Assembly (NCBI GenBank): GCA_020632755.1
Contig: JACKEY010000018.1
Coordinates: forward strand, 40,605 to 104,604
Direction: 5' to 3'
DNA: 64,000 bases
DNA from: Alphaproteobacteria bacterium
GTDB taxonomy: Bacteria > Myxococcota_A > UBA796 > UBA2385
In this document: positions 41,597 to 50,463 of the stretch, piece by piece
Numbering within the stretch: the stretch's first letter is position 1
Layout of the letters: the number at the start of each line of letters is the position of its first letter
Notes under the pieces: generated by a model
Database searches by the model: none
Told to the model about the DNA's origin: nothing
What the model saw: the letters and a program-made list of their open reading frames with translations, nothing else
Position numbers and translations under genes: made by a program

Positions 41597-43123
41597 ATGC
41601 CGATGAACCCCAAGAACCGCCTGCGCAACAGCTTCGCCGAGGTGGTGAAGCGTCAGGCCGGCGAGATCGCCGAGCTCGCCCGCGACGCCCAGGGCGACCT
41701 GGACGTGCGCGACGCCCTGGCCTTCGAGCTGGACCGCGTGGCCAGCACCGCCAGCTCCCTCGGCCTGCTGCCCATCGAGCGGGCCGCCCGCGCCGCCCTG
41801 GCCGCCGAAGACGACGCCGCCTTCCTCGAGCTCACCCAGCAGCTGGTCGACGCGACCCGCGCCCTCGAGGGGGTGCAGCCCCTGTTCCGGCCGGTCGTCG
41901 TGATCGGCGTCAAGACGCCGGTCCGCGACGACATCGCGGTCGATCTGCGCACCAGCCCCGACATCGAAGGCGCCCTGGCCCTGGCCGACGCGGAAGACCC
42001 CGCCGCCTTCGTCGTGCCGGCCAAGCGCCTGGGCGAGCTGTTCGAGCGGCTGGAAGGCGCGCTCAAGGCCGTGCCCGTGTTCGCCGCCGGCCGCGGCACC
42101 GACCTCGAGCTGCGCATGGACGCCGTCCGCCTGGGCGCCGCCGGCTACGTCGGGACCCCGGTCGACCTCGACGCCGTGCTCGACCTGGTCCGGGCTCGGG
42201 CCCGCGAGGTCGATCCGCCGCCCTACCGCGTGCTGGTGGTCGAGCCCGACGACGTGCACGCCCAGCAGCTGCTGGACTCGCTCCAGGGCCCCGAACAGGA
42301 AGTCACCCGCGTCCGGGACGGCGCCACCATGCTGGCGACCCTGGATCGGTTCCGCCCCGAGCTCGTGCTGATCGCCGGCCGCGGTCCGAACCACGACGGC
42401 GCCCTGTTGGCCCAGGTCATCCACGCCCACGAAGCGCACGGCGGGATCCCGGTCCTGCTGATGATCGACGGCGACGAGGTCGACCGCCAGGCCCTGGTGG
42501 CCAGCGCCGACGACGTGGTCCACAAGCCCTGGTCGCCGACCCAGCTCCGGGCCCGCGTGCTGGCCCGCCTGCGCCGCGCCCGCGAGGTCGAGCTGTCGCG
42601 GGTGGTCGATCGCCTGACCTGCACCCTGTCGCGCCGCGCGATGCTGCGGGCGGCCGATCGCGAGATCGGCCTGGCCCGCCGCGCCAACAAGCCCCTGTCC
42701 GCCGTGCTCATCGACATCGACAGCATGAGCGAGCTCAACCGCCGCGTCGGGCTGGGCGGCGGCGACGAGGTCATCCGCGGCGTGGCGTCGGTGCTGCTCG
42801 AGACCTTCCGCGACACCGACGTGGTCGGCCGGGTCGGCGGCGACAGCTTCTGTGTGCTGATGCCCGCCTGCGTCGGATTCGACGCCCGCAAGCGGGTCGA
42901 GTCGCTGCGGCCGCTCCTGCACCAGTGGGGCGAAGAAGCCGGCTTCCCCGACGTCGACATCTCCGTGGGCATCGCCGACACGCGGCACCACGAAGCCGAC
43001 GTGCTGGCCCGCGCCGACCGCGCGCTGCTGCAGGCCCGCAACGGGGGCGGTGGCCGCACCGTCGTCGACGAGCACTCCGCCGCCGCGTCGGGCGCCGCTT
43101 CCCCCCCGCCCGGCGAGACCTGA
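41597..43123 (+). CDS. Signalling protein with degenerate Hpt, receiver and GGDEF domains
   Basis: A 508-residue cytoplasmic protein. Residues 1-95 resemble an Hpt domain (LDRVASTASSLGL), but the phosphorylatable His is Asp46. Residues about 97-205 are a REC-like fold without recognisable phosphoacceptor. About 210-330 form a second receiver (VLVVEPDD, VVHKPW) in which the acceptor Asp is Ala260. About 340-490 form a GGDEF domain with LIDIDSM but GGDSF (414-418). Each canonical catalytic or acceptor site is therefore altered. It may transmit signals by protein contacts or bind rather than make c-di-GMP. The ATG at 41597 is preceded by a weak RBS. Confidence 0.82.
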   Translation: MPMNPKNRLRNSFAEVVKRQAGEIAELARDAQGDLDVRDALAFELDRVASTASSLGLLPIERAARAALAAEDDAAFLELTQQLVDATRALEGVQPLFRPVVVIGVKTPVRDDIAVDLRTSPDIEGALALADAEDPAAFVVPAKRLGELFERLEGALKAVPVFAAGRGTDLELRMDAVRLGAAGYVGTPVDLDAVLDLVRARAREVDPPPYRVLVVEPDDVHAQQLLDSLQGPEQEVTRVRDGATMLATLDRFRPELVLIAGRGPNHDGALLAQVIHAHEAHGGIPVLLMIDGDEVDRQALVASADDVVHKPWSPTQLRARVLARLRRAREVELSRVVDRLTCTLSRRAMLRAADREIGLARRANKPLSAVLIDIDSMSELNRRVGLGGGDEVIRGVASVLLETFRDTDVVGRVGGDSFCVLMPACVGFDARKRVESLRPLLHQWGEEAGFPDVDISVGIADTRHHEADVLARADRALLQARNGGGGRTVVDEHSAAASGAASPPPGET

Positions 43124-43125
43124 CC

Positions 43126-44061
43126 GTGGGCGGGGTGCTGCGGTGCCCGGCCTGCGGGGCGCCCGACCACTCGCCGGCCGACGGCAAGGGCGTGCACGTC
43201 TGCGAGCACTGCGGCGTGCGCTACCGCCAGACGGCCCAGGGCCCCAAGGCCGAGCCGGCCCCCGCGGCCCCCGCGGCCGGGGGCGTGCGCCCGGCCGGCG
43301 CCCTCGTGGCGGCTGTGCTGGTCCTGTTCGCCGGCAGCATGATCGGCGCCCTCTACCTGGCGACCTCGGACGACCCGGACCCGCCCTCCCGCGCCGCCGG
43401 CTTGGCGTCCCCGTCGACCCCGCCGACCTCGGTGCCCGACGCGGCCCGCGCCTCCTCCGAAGCACCGGCCCCTCGTCCGGACCCGACCGCCGAGCTCGTC
43501 GTGCACGGCACCGAGTCCGGGTACAAGGACAGCTTCTACGTCCTCGCCGAGGTCACCAGCACCTCCCCCTACATCCTCGACAAGCCCAAGCTCGTGGTCG
43601 TGCTGCTGGACGGGGAAGGCCACGAGGTCGGGCAGGCCACCGGCTATGCCGACCTGCCGGTGCTGGGCCCCGGCCAGACCACGCCCGCGAGCGTGCTGGT
43701 CAAGGACCCGCCCGCCCACACCGAGTTCCGGGTGGAGCTGTCCCTGTCCGAGGCGAGCTGGGTCCCCGAGCTCTCCGAGGGCCTGCGCGTCGAGACCCTG
43801 CCCATCCAGGAGGACCGCAGCGGCTGGTTCACGGTCGGCGGCACCGTGCACAACGACGGCGCGGCGGCCGCGCACTTCGTCGAGGTGCTCGCGGTGGCCC
43901 GCGCGGCCGACGGCCGCATCGTCGGCATCGACCAGACCTACGCCGTCGGCAAGGAGCAGCTGAAGCCGGGCGGCCAGGCCCGGTTCCAGTTCTCGAGCAT
44001 GCACTACGACGAGCGGCCGGACCGGTGGGACTTCCTGGTCACCGGAAAGGTCGCGGACTGA
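43126..44061 (+). CDS. Zinc-ribbon membrane protein with FxLYD-like domain
   Basis: A 311-residue protein that begins with a zinc ribbon (CPAC at residues 7-10, CEHC about 26-29). A Pro/Ala linker is followed by one membrane helix (about 57-80, ALVAAVLVLFAGSMIGALYL), a Pro/Ser/Ala-rich stalk and an extracytoplasmic beta-domain from about residue 125. The latter contains two FxLYD/CARDB-like repeats, e.g. GGTVHNDGAAAAHFVEVLAVA with D-G-R-I-V-G. Such proteins are common but of unknown role. The GTG start at 43126 lies three bases after the TGA of the signalling gene, so they are likely coexpressed. Confidence 0.72.
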   Translation: MGGVLRCPACGAPDHSPADGKGVHVCEHCGVRYRQTAQGPKAEPAPAAPAAGGVRPAGALVAAVLVLFAGSMIGALYLATSDDPDPPSRAAGLASPSTPPTSVPDAARASSEAPAPRPDPTAELVVHGTESGYKDSFYVLAEVTSTSPYILDKPKLVVVLLDGEGHEVGQATGYADLPVLGPGQTTPASVLVKDPPAHTEFRVELSLSEASWVPELSEGLRVETLPIQEDRSGWFTVGGTVHNDGAAAAHFVEVLAVARAADGRIVGIDQTYAVGKEQLKPGGQARFQFSSMHYDERPDRWDFLVTGKVAD

Positions 44062-44067
44062 GCCGAC

Positions 44068-46098
44068 CTACTTCTCGTCGACGCCCTGGGCCTTGGCGGC
44101 GGTCTTGGCGCCTTCCTGGTCGTCTTCGTCCTGGATGTAGGTCTTCTCGCGGTACAGCAGGGCGACCGGGATGAACAGGATGGCCGTCAGGCCCATGCAG
44201 GCGGCCCAGAAGGCGTAGTAGGCGGCGCCGGACAGCGTGCTGCCGGCGGTGGCCCGGTCGCGACTGTCGATGTCGGCGCTGTCCATGCCGCTGGCGTCGG
44301 GGGCCGATGTCATGCGCCACTCGTAGGTCAGCGCGTCGCCGTCGGGGTCGAAGCTGCTGCCGCCGTCGAGGGTCACGGTCAGCGTGCCGTCTTCGCCCAG
44401 GACCAGGACCTGATCGGGGCCGGCGTCGACCTGGGGCGCGATGTTGGCGGTCGAGGCCACGACGCGGGTCGTCGCCGTCGCCTTCTTGCCGCCGATCTCG
44501 TAGACGAATTCCAGGTCGTAGGCGCCGGCCACGTCGGGGACGAAGGTCGGGTTGCGGGTGTCGGCGCCCACCAGCGAGCTGGCGTCGATGCGGCTGCCGT
44601 CGGGCACGCTGCGCACCTGCCAGCTGTAGGCGTTGCTGCCGGACAGGCCGTTCTTGTCGGCGGTGGCGTACAGGCGCACCTGCTCGCCGGGGGCGACCGC
44701 CTGCAGCAGGCCGGCGTCTGCGACGGGCTGCTTCTCTTCGTCGGCGGGCGGCGGGGCTTCTTCGCCTTCGCCGGGCAGCTGGGCGCCGGCGGGCAGGACG
44801 CGCACGGCGACGGTGTCCTGGATCTGCACGGTGCCGTCGCTGGCGGTGAGCTGCAGCTCGTAGTCGCCGGGCACGGTGGTCTCGAAGGACGGCGAGGGCA
44901 CCTGGATGAAGTGGTTCACCTGGCTGACCATGATGTTGCCCACGCTGACGGACATCAGGTAGGCCGCCATGATCACGGACTTCATCTTCTTGGGGGCCTG
45001 GGTGTACGAGAACTCCAGGCAGGTCACCGAGATCAGGATCTCGGCGGTGGTCAGGATGCCGTAGGCCGCCAGCTGCCAGGCGATGTTGGGGAAGCCGCCG
45101 TCGGCGATGGTCAGCTCGATCCAGGCCGGCACCAGGAAGGCCGGCACCGTGATGAAGAAGCCGATCGCGATCTTGCGCAGCGGGGTCAGCGGCCAGATCT
45201 TGTTGGCCAGCGGGTAGACCACGAAGGTGAACAGCGGGATCAGCGTCAGGATGAGCACCGGGTTGATCGCCTGGATCTGGCTGCTCAGCCACTCGAAGCC
45301 CAGGAAGTTCCGGTCCATCTTCTCGGCCTGGAGCACCCAGGCGCTGCCGGTCTGGTCGAACAGCGCCCAGAACATGGCGACGAAGACATAGATGATCGAC
45401 AGCTTGCCGAGCGCCTTGAGGCCTTCCGCCGAGAAGATCTCCTTGATGAAGGACGTGCCGCCGGCGGGGATGTGGATGAAGACGTTGCGGCCCATCCAGA
45501 ACAGGATGGTCGCCATCAGCATCAGCAGGCCGGGGACGCCGAAGGCCAGGTGGGGGCCGTAGTTGTCCAGCAGCCAGGGCGTCAGCAGGGTGCTGACGAA
45601 GGCGCCCAGGTTGATCGCCAGGTAGAACCAGTTGAACACCTTCTCCATCAGGTGGCTGTTGCTCTTGCCGAACTGGTCGCCCACGTGGGCCGACACGCAG
45701 GGCTTGATGCCGCCGCTGCCGATGGCGATGAGCGTCAGGCCGATGGCCAGCCCCATGCGGGTCTCGTCCATGGCCAGGGCCAGGTGGCCCAGGCAGTAGA
45801 CGACCGACAGGGTCAGGATAGTGCGGTACTTGCCCAGGATCACGTCGGACAGCAGCGCCCCGAGGGCCGGGAAGAAGTACACCGCGCTCGTGAAGAGGTG
45901 GTAGTACTCCATGGCCTCTTCCTGCTTCATGAAGTCGGCCTGACCGCCCTGATCCATCAGGTACTTGGTCATGAAGATGACCAGGATGCCCTTCATTCCG
46001 TAGAAGCTGAACCGCTCGGCGGCTTCGTTGGTCACGATGTACGGGATGCCCTTGGGCATCCCGGAGCTGGCCGTGGGGGCGGTGCGGTACTTGGCCAT
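44068..46098 (-). CDS. POT/PTR2-family transporter with inserted PKD-like domains
   Basis: A 676-residue proton-coupled oligopeptide transporter of the major facilitator superfamily. The proton/substrate motif E25-x-x-E28-R29-F and FYLAINLGAF are present. A PKD-like insert occupies about residues 402-622 between the penultimate and last membrane helices. It starts with the second half of a PKD repeat (FETTVPGDYELQLTASDG) and contains one complete repeat. It ends with the first half of another (VDAGPDQVLVLGEDG, SSFDPDGDALTYEW). The final helix is AYYAFWAACMGLTAILF. Members of the family usually have about 450-500 residues. The insert should face the periplasm. The role of the insert is unknown. 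Confidence 0.85.
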   Translation of the reverse strand: MAKYRTAPTASSGMPKGIPYIVTNEAAERFSFYGMKGILVIFMTKYLMDQGGQADFMKQEEAMEYYHLFTSAVYFFPALGALLSDVILGKYRTILTLSVVYCLGHLALAMDETRMGLAIGLTLIAIGSGGIKPCVSAHVGDQFGKSNSHLMEKVFNWFYLAINLGAFVSTLLTPWLLDNYGPHLAFGVPGLLMLMATILFWMGRNVFIHIPAGGTSFIKEIFSAEGLKALGKLSIIYVFVAMFWALFDQTGSAWVLQAEKMDRNFLGFEWLSSQIQAINPVLILTLIPLFTFVVYPLANKIWPLTPLRKIAIGFFITVPAFLVPAWIELTIADGGFPNIAWQLAAYGILTTAEILISVTCLEFSYTQAPKKMKSVIMAAYLMSVSVGNIMVSQVNHFIQVPSPSFETTVPGDYELQLTASDGTVQIQDTVAVRVLPAGAQLPGEGEEAPPPADEEKQPVADAGLLQAVAPGEQVRLYATADKNGLSGSNAYSWQVRSVPDGSRIDASSLVGADTRNPTFVPDVAGAYDLEFVYEIGGKKATATTRVVASTANIAPQVDAGPDQVLVLGEDGTLTVTLDGGSSFDPDGDALTYEWRMTSAPDASGMDSADIDSRDRATAGSTLSGAAYYAFWAACMGLTAILFIPVALLYREKTYIQDEDDQEGAKTAAKAQGVDEK

Positions 46099-46164
46099 GC
46101 CGGTCTCTCGACGGTGGAAGGGGACCCGGGCGGGTAACCGATCCCGTGTCCGGCTGTCTCGGGC

Positions 46165-46170
46165 TACGAA
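46165..46170 (+). promoter_or_regulatory. -10-like TACGAA before the SGNH-hydrolase ATG
   Basis: TACGAA at 46165-46170 is eight bases before the ATG at 46179. This supports the ATG over the in-frame GTG at 46146, which would lie upstream of the transcript start. Confidence 0.4.
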
Positions 46171-46178
46171 GGCCGCTG

Positions 46179-47255
46179 ATGAACGTGCCTCGACGAGCGT
46201 TGTTCAGCGTGGTCGCCACCCTCCTCGGGCTCTGCGCCGTCGAGGCGAGCGCCGCCGTGGTCGAGCGGCTCTTCCTGTCGAACGGGCGGCACGAGGCGCT
46301 GCCGTTCCAGGAGACCGAGGGCGGGCCTCATGCGCCACGGGAGATCCCGCCCGACGTGCACGCCACGCTGGTCGAGGACGCCACGACCCGCTGGTCCCTG
46401 CCCCCGCACACCGTCGTCGTCCGCGAAGCGGTCGAGTACCGGGTGAACCGGTTCGGCATGCGTGGCCCCGAGGTGGTGCCGAAGCCGGCGCACACCCTGC
46501 GGCTGCTCAGCCTGGGCGACTCGACGGTCTGGGGGGACGGCGTGGCCGAGGACGCCACCTTCACCAGTCTGGCCGCGACCCGGCTGACGGAGCGCTGGGG
46601 CTGTCCGGTGGAGCCCGTGCACGGCGCCGTTCCCGGCTGGGACGCCGGGCAGAACCTGGTGCGGCTGAAGGAGCTCGGCCGGACGATCGACCCCGACGTC
46701 GTCGTCATCGCCACCATGTGGAGCGACGCCTTCCCCCAGCGGGCCGCCCAGGACGGGTCCTTCGTGGATCTCGGCTACGTCCGCAGCCCCCTGCGGCGGC
46801 TGGCCACCTACCGGGTCCTGCGCACGCTGCTGTCGCCCTGGCTCGCCGCCCGGCACGTGCGCTGGCTGGCCGGTCAGCAGGACGTCGCCGACGGGGCCAC
46901 CCTCTACGACGGGCTGCTGCGCACCTACACGGCCAACCTGCGCGCCCTGGCCGCGGAGTCCCGCGAGCTGGGCGCCGTGCCGGTCTTCCTGGCCCTGCCC
47001 GCCCCCTTCGACGGCGAGGACGCGCCGGTCCCGGAGACCATCCAGGAGTTCCGCGCGGCCATGGCCATGGTGGCGGAGGAGAGCGGCGGCCCCCTGGTGG
47101 ACGGCCGCGCCCACCTGCGGGCCAACGGACTGGGCGCCGAGGTCTTCTTCGACCAGGTGCACCCCACCGCCGTCGGCCACGCCCTGATCGGTGATGCCCT
47201 GGTCCAGGCCCTGGCCGACCGGCCGCCTCCCGCGTGCGATCCACGGCCGCGCTGA
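46179..47255 (+). CDS. SGNH/GDSL-family hydrolase, membrane-anchored or secreted
   Basis: A 358-residue protein with an N-terminal hydrophobic segment (residues 6-25) that acts as signal or anchor. The SGNH blocks are LLSLGDSTVWGDGV (nucleophile Ser), GAVPGWDAGQN, a block III of the T-M-W-S-D form instead of G-x-N-D, and FFDQVHPTAVGHALI with the catalytic Asp/His. The replacement of the oxyanion Asn by the W-S-D stretch also occurs in some acetyl-ester hydrolases of this superfamily. It may act on acylated polysaccharides, but no polysaccharide genes are adjacent. It diverges from the POT transporter and converges on rsgA. Confidence 0.8.
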   Translation: MNVPRRALFSVVATLLGLCAVEASAAVVERLFLSNGRHEALPFQETEGGPHAPREIPPDVHATLVEDATTRWSLPPHTVVVREAVEYRVNRFGMRGPEVVPKPAHTLRLLSLGDSTVWGDGVAEDATFTSLAATRLTERWGCPVEPVHGAVPGWDAGQNLVRLKELGRTIDPDVVVIATMWSDAFPQRAAQDGSFVDLGYVRSPLRRLATYRVLRTLLSPWLAARHVRWLAGQQDVADGATLYDGLLRTYTANLRALAAESRELGAVPVFLALPAPFDGEDAPVPETIQEFRAAMAMVAEESGGPLVDGRAHLRANGLGAEVFFDQVHPTAVGHALIGDALVQALADRPPPACDPRPR

Positions 47256-47386
47256 CCTTCCGCCCGCGCTCCCGGTGGGCATCCTCCTCCCGTGCCCGCA
47301 CCCCTCGCCTCTGCCGTGGTCGACGCCGCCCTGCACGGTGTGTTCTGGCACTGGGGCTTCGGGCACCCCGCGAGCCACGGGGGCAG

Positions 47387-48388
47387 CTAGTCGCGCCCGC
47401 CCACTCGCCCGTCCATGCGCCCGTCCACTCGCCCGGCCGTGCGCCCGGCGGGGCGGCCGGTGCCGTCGAGCTCGTCGAGCATCCGCCGATAGGTCTCGTA
47501 GCGGGCCCGCGGGATCTCCCCGGCGGCGACGGCCCGCTTGACGCCACAGTCGGCTTCGGGCTCGGGGCCGTGCAGGCAGTCGGTGTAGCGGCAGGTGCGC
47601 CCGTCGAACTCGGGGAAGTGGTGGCGCAGGTCGTCCCGGGACAGGTCCCACAGGCCGAAGGCGCGGATGCCCGGGGTGTCGATGACCAGCGTGTCACCGG
47701 GCAGCTCGTGCAGCGCGGAGAAGGTCGTCGTGTGGCGTCCCTTGCCGTCCCCGTCCCGCACCTGGCCCACGGCGGCGCGGTCCCGCCCGGCCAGGGCGTT
47801 GAGCAGGCTGGACTTGCCGACCCCGGAGTGCCCGACCATCGCGCAGCGGCGCCCGGCCAGGGTCGCCTGCAGCGCGTCGAGGCCCGCGCCGGTCGCCACG
47901 CTCACCAGGTGCACGGGCACGCCCAGCTCGGCGTAGGGCGAGAGCTCCTGGTGCAGCTCGGCGATCCGCCGGTCGTTGAGCAGGTCCACCTTGTTGACGA
48001 CGACCACGGCGTCGGCCCCGCCGCGGCCCGTCGCGACCAGGTAGCGGTCCACCAGCCGCAGCTTGGGCGTCGGCTTCTTCGCGGCCAGCACGATGACGAC
48101 CAGGTCGATGTTCGCGACGATCACCCGCTCGATGCGCGGGTCCATGGGATCGGGGCGCGACAGGCAGCTCCGCCGCGGCAGCACCGCCTCGACGATGGCA
48201 GGCGCATCGGCGCGGTCCCGCAGCTGGACCCGATCGCCGACCGCGATGGCGGTCCGCTGCACCTGGGCCAGCTCCCCCGACAGCTCGCAGGGCTCGGCGG
48301 GCAGCAGCCCGTTCGGGCCTTCGCCCCGCACCTCGCAGGTCCCGCGCCGCACGGCGACGACGGTGGCCGTGCGCGGCTCAGTCGCCAA
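47387..48388 (-). CDS. rsgA: Ribosome small-subunit-dependent GTPase A
   Basis: A 333-residue circularly permuted GTPase that helps mature the 30S subunit. The N-terminal OB-fold (ATVVAVRRGTCEV) precedes G4 (VNKVDLL), G1 (GHSGVGKSSLLNAL), a switch region with TTTFSAL and G3 (DTPGIR). Then comes the zinc-binding CRYTDCLHGPEPEADC. The C-terminal tail has an unusual repeated GR-x-x-GR pattern encoded by 12-base repeats at about 47390-47450. The start is probably the TTG at 48388, 11 bases inside the end of the upstream gene; later starts would cut the OB-fold. Confidence 0.92.
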   Translation of the reverse strand: MATEPRTATVVAVRRGTCEVRGEGPNGLLPAEPCELSGELAQVQRTAIAVGDRVQLRDRADAPAIVEAVLPRRSCLSRPDPMDPRIERVIVANIDLVVIVLAAKKPTPKLRLVDRYLVATGRGGADAVVVVNKVDLLNDRRIAELHQELSPYAELGVPVHLVSVATGAGLDALQATLAGRRCAMVGHSGVGKSSLLNALAGRDRAAVGQVRDGDGKGRHTTTFSALHELPGDTLVIDTPGIRAFGLWDLSRDDLRHHFPEFDGRTCRYTDCLHGPEPEADCGVKRAVAAGEIPRARYETYRRMLDELDGTGRPAGRTAGRVDGRMDGRVGGRD

Positions 48389-48863
48389 GGGGGCCCCGGT
48401 GCTCGCTGCGCCCCCACGCGGCCGTCTGGGTGCTCTCGTAGATCACAGCGCCTTCCTGTTCGTACTGGAAGTCGTAGTCGAAGAACCAGGTGCCGCGGAA
48501 GTTCCGGCGCCGCGTGCAGGTCAGCGTCGTCGTCACCGGCGGCCCGATGATGCCCATGCGCGGGAAGCGGGCCTTCTTGATGTGGGTGCCGAAGCCGAAC
48601 CAGCCGTCGGTGGCGCGCAGGCCCGCCAGGTAGGCCGCGTGCAGCTGGCCCAGGGTGCCGGTGATCTGGATGGCGATGGCCCCCGGGAAGTGCTTGTCGT
48701 GGCCGGGCCACACCCGCTGGGCGTCGACCAGCGGCCCCAGCCGGGTCGTGTCGACCCGCGCGACCACCCGGTCGCCGTCCCGGTCCAGCTCGATCAGATC
48801 GTGCACGAACCAGGCGTCCGGGCGGTACAGGCACTCACTCGCGAAGTCTTCGGGCAGCGGCAT
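48378..48863 (-). CDS. Hotdog-fold protein (FabA/FabZ-like)
   Basis: A 161-residue protein with the outline of a 3-hydroxyacyl-ACP dehydratase/thioesterase hotdog fold. The segment GHDKHFPGAIAIQITGTLGQLHAAYL parallels the HFPGxPxMPG active-site helix of FabZ, though the second half of the motif differs. The acidic residue that pairs with the His in FabZ is not evident, so it may be a thioesterase or a non-catalytic relative. It overlaps the start of rsgA by 11 bases and follows the ion channel gene by 33 bases. Confidence 0.7.
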   Translation of the reverse strand: MPLPEDFASECLYRPDAWFVHDLIELDRDGDRVVARVDTTRLGPLVDAQRVWPGHDKHFPGAIAIQITGTLGQLHAAYLAGLRATDGWFGFGTHIKKARFPRMGIIGPPVTTTLTCTRRRNFRGTWFFDYDFQYEQEGAVIYESTQTAAWGRSEHRGPLGD

Positions 48864-48896
48864 CGGGGATCCCCATCGGTGCCGCCGGGTATCCGC

Positions 48897-50372
48897 TCAG
48901 AGACTGACGGGCTTCGTCGAGATGACCACCAGCCGGTCCCCCGTCTCGACCCGCTGGCCCGCGGGCGGGTTGACCTGGGTCTCGTGGCCGGGGCGCTCCA
49001 GGCTGACCAGGATGGCGCCGTGCTGTTCCTTGAGCAGCTGGTGCAGCTCCATGACGGTCTTGCCGTCGAGCCGGCGAGGCACCTTGACGTGGTGGAAGGC
49101 GTTGCCGCTGGTCGTCGTCAGCAGGTCGCTGATCACCGCCGCCATGCCGCGGCTGCGGCCCATGCTGCCCATGATGGCCCCGGCGTACCAGTCGCGGATG
49201 ACGACCGCCTCGACGCCGGCCATGCGCAGCAGGTCTTCGTGCTGGCTGTCGACCAGCTCGGCGCAGACGAAGATGCCCTTGGACATCTTCTCGATGGTCA
49301 GGGCCGTGAGCACCGTGCGGGCGTCGCGGTCGGCGTCCGTCCGATCGCCGTGGGCGTCGGTCATGATCACGGCGCCGGCGGCCTTGTCGATGCACAGCTC
49401 CTCGAGCACGCGCACCTGGGTGTAGTCGGCCCGCACATAGTGCAGCCGCTCGCTCTGGGCGCGCAGGTGCGCCAGCGCGGCGGGCTCGTGCTCGGCCTCG
49501 CCCACCACGACCAGGTCCCGGTCGGGCTGCCCGGGGCCGATCAGCTCGGCGATCATCGGCGCCCCGGCCGGGTTCCAGCCGCAGATGACGAGGTGGTCTT
49601 GCAGGCGTCCCAGGTCCATGACGTCGATCTCCAGGCGCTGGCTGAGCAGGGCGGCCATCGTGGCCGAGACGGTACCGACGAACACACCGAAGACCGTCAG
49701 GCCGCCCAGCATCAGGCCCAGGGTCAGGATGCGGCCCCACTGGCTGGTCGGCATGCCGCCGATCGGCTCGCCGCCGATCAGCGTGAACACGGCGTACCAC
49801 AGCGCGCCTTCGAGCCCGCCGGGCTCCAGGCCGGCGCCGTCGATGGCGACCGCCCCGCTGCCGTGGTGCACCATCATCGCGCCCACCAGCACCATCGTCG
49901 CCGAGATGGTGGCCACGATGGTCAGCTCGCTGAGCGTGTTGCGCAGCACGCCGCCCATGAACCGGGTCCGCCGGTTCAGCAGCACGCCGGCCCGGAACAG
50001 CCGCAGCAGCATCAGCACGCGCAGCAGCCGCAGCCCGCGCCAGGCCGGGAAGATCGCGATGATGTCCAGCCAGTAGTGGCGGAAGAAGGTCAGCTTGCGG
50101 CGGGCCACCAGGAAGCGCGCCGTCAGCTCGACGGCGAAGACCAGGGCCAGCGCGTCGCTCACCTGGGCGTAGAAGGCCGAGATCGCCGTGCCGCGGGTCG
50201 CCTCTTCGGCCAGCACCGAGATCACCGCCGCGACGATCAGCGCGATGACCACCAGATCCGTGACCGGGTGGTGCAGGAACCGATCGACGGCGTAGCGCAG
50301 CCGATCGAGCGGCCCGTGGCGGTCGAAGGCCGCGCTGTCGAAGGTGGGGGGATCGAGGGGGTCGGCGCGCAT
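48897..50372 (-). CDS. Voltage-sensor-type ion channel with RCK domain and atypical pore
   Basis: A 491-residue channel. Helices S1-S3 are followed by an Arg-rich S4 (RGLRLLRVLMLLRLFRAG, about 112-129), S5, a pore loop, S6 (ILTLGLMLGGLTVFGVFVGT) and a cytoplasmic RCK/TrkA_N domain with TrkA_C. The RCK glycine motif is CGWNPAGAPM. Where K+ channels have T-x-G-Y-G, this pore loop reads FTLIGGEPIGG (196-206). Selectivity is therefore uncertain. The ATG at 50372 is used because the signature region follows directly. It diverges from the HDAC-like gene. Confidence 0.8.
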   Translation of the reverse strand: MRADPLDPPTFDSAAFDRHGPLDRLRYAVDRFLHHPVTDLVVIALIVAAVISVLAEEATRGTAISAFYAQVSDALALVFAVELTARFLVARRKLTFFRHYWLDIIAIFPAWRGLRLLRVLMLLRLFRAGVLLNRRTRFMGGVLRNTLSELTIVATISATMVLVGAMMVHHGSGAVAIDGAGLEPGGLEGALWYAVFTLIGGEPIGGMPTSQWGRILTLGLMLGGLTVFGVFVGTVSATMAALLSQRLEIDVMDLGRLQDHLVICGWNPAGAPMIAELIGPGQPDRDLVVVGEAEHEPAALAHLRAQSERLHYVRADYTQVRVLEELCIDKAAGAVIMTDAHGDRTDADRDARTVLTALTIEKMSKGIFVCAELVDSQHEDLLRMAGVEAVVIRDWYAGAIMGSMGRSRGMAAVISDLLTTTSGNAFHHVKVPRRLDGKTVMELHQLLKEQHGAILVSLERPGHETQVNPPAGQRVETGDRLVVISTKPVSL

Positions 50373-50463
50373 GCCCGTCGGGGGAGGAGGGAGGGTACGG
50401 AGCTTCTCACGTTCCCTTGCGCGTGGCTGCCCCCGGCGGGCGCCTTCCGGGGGAGGAGGATCC

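Noticed and set aside
37127..43123. A continuous plus-strand open frame of nearly 2,000 codons
   Set aside because: It runs antisense to six genes with recognisable domains and only its last part (from 41597) is real. In very GC-rich DNA stop codons are rare on the antisense strand, so length alone is no evidence.
50344..50463. N-terminal extension of the HDAC-like protein
   Set aside because: The extra residues are Arg/Gly/Ser-rich shadow sequence; GGAGGAGG sits right before the GTG at 50464, where family similarity begins.
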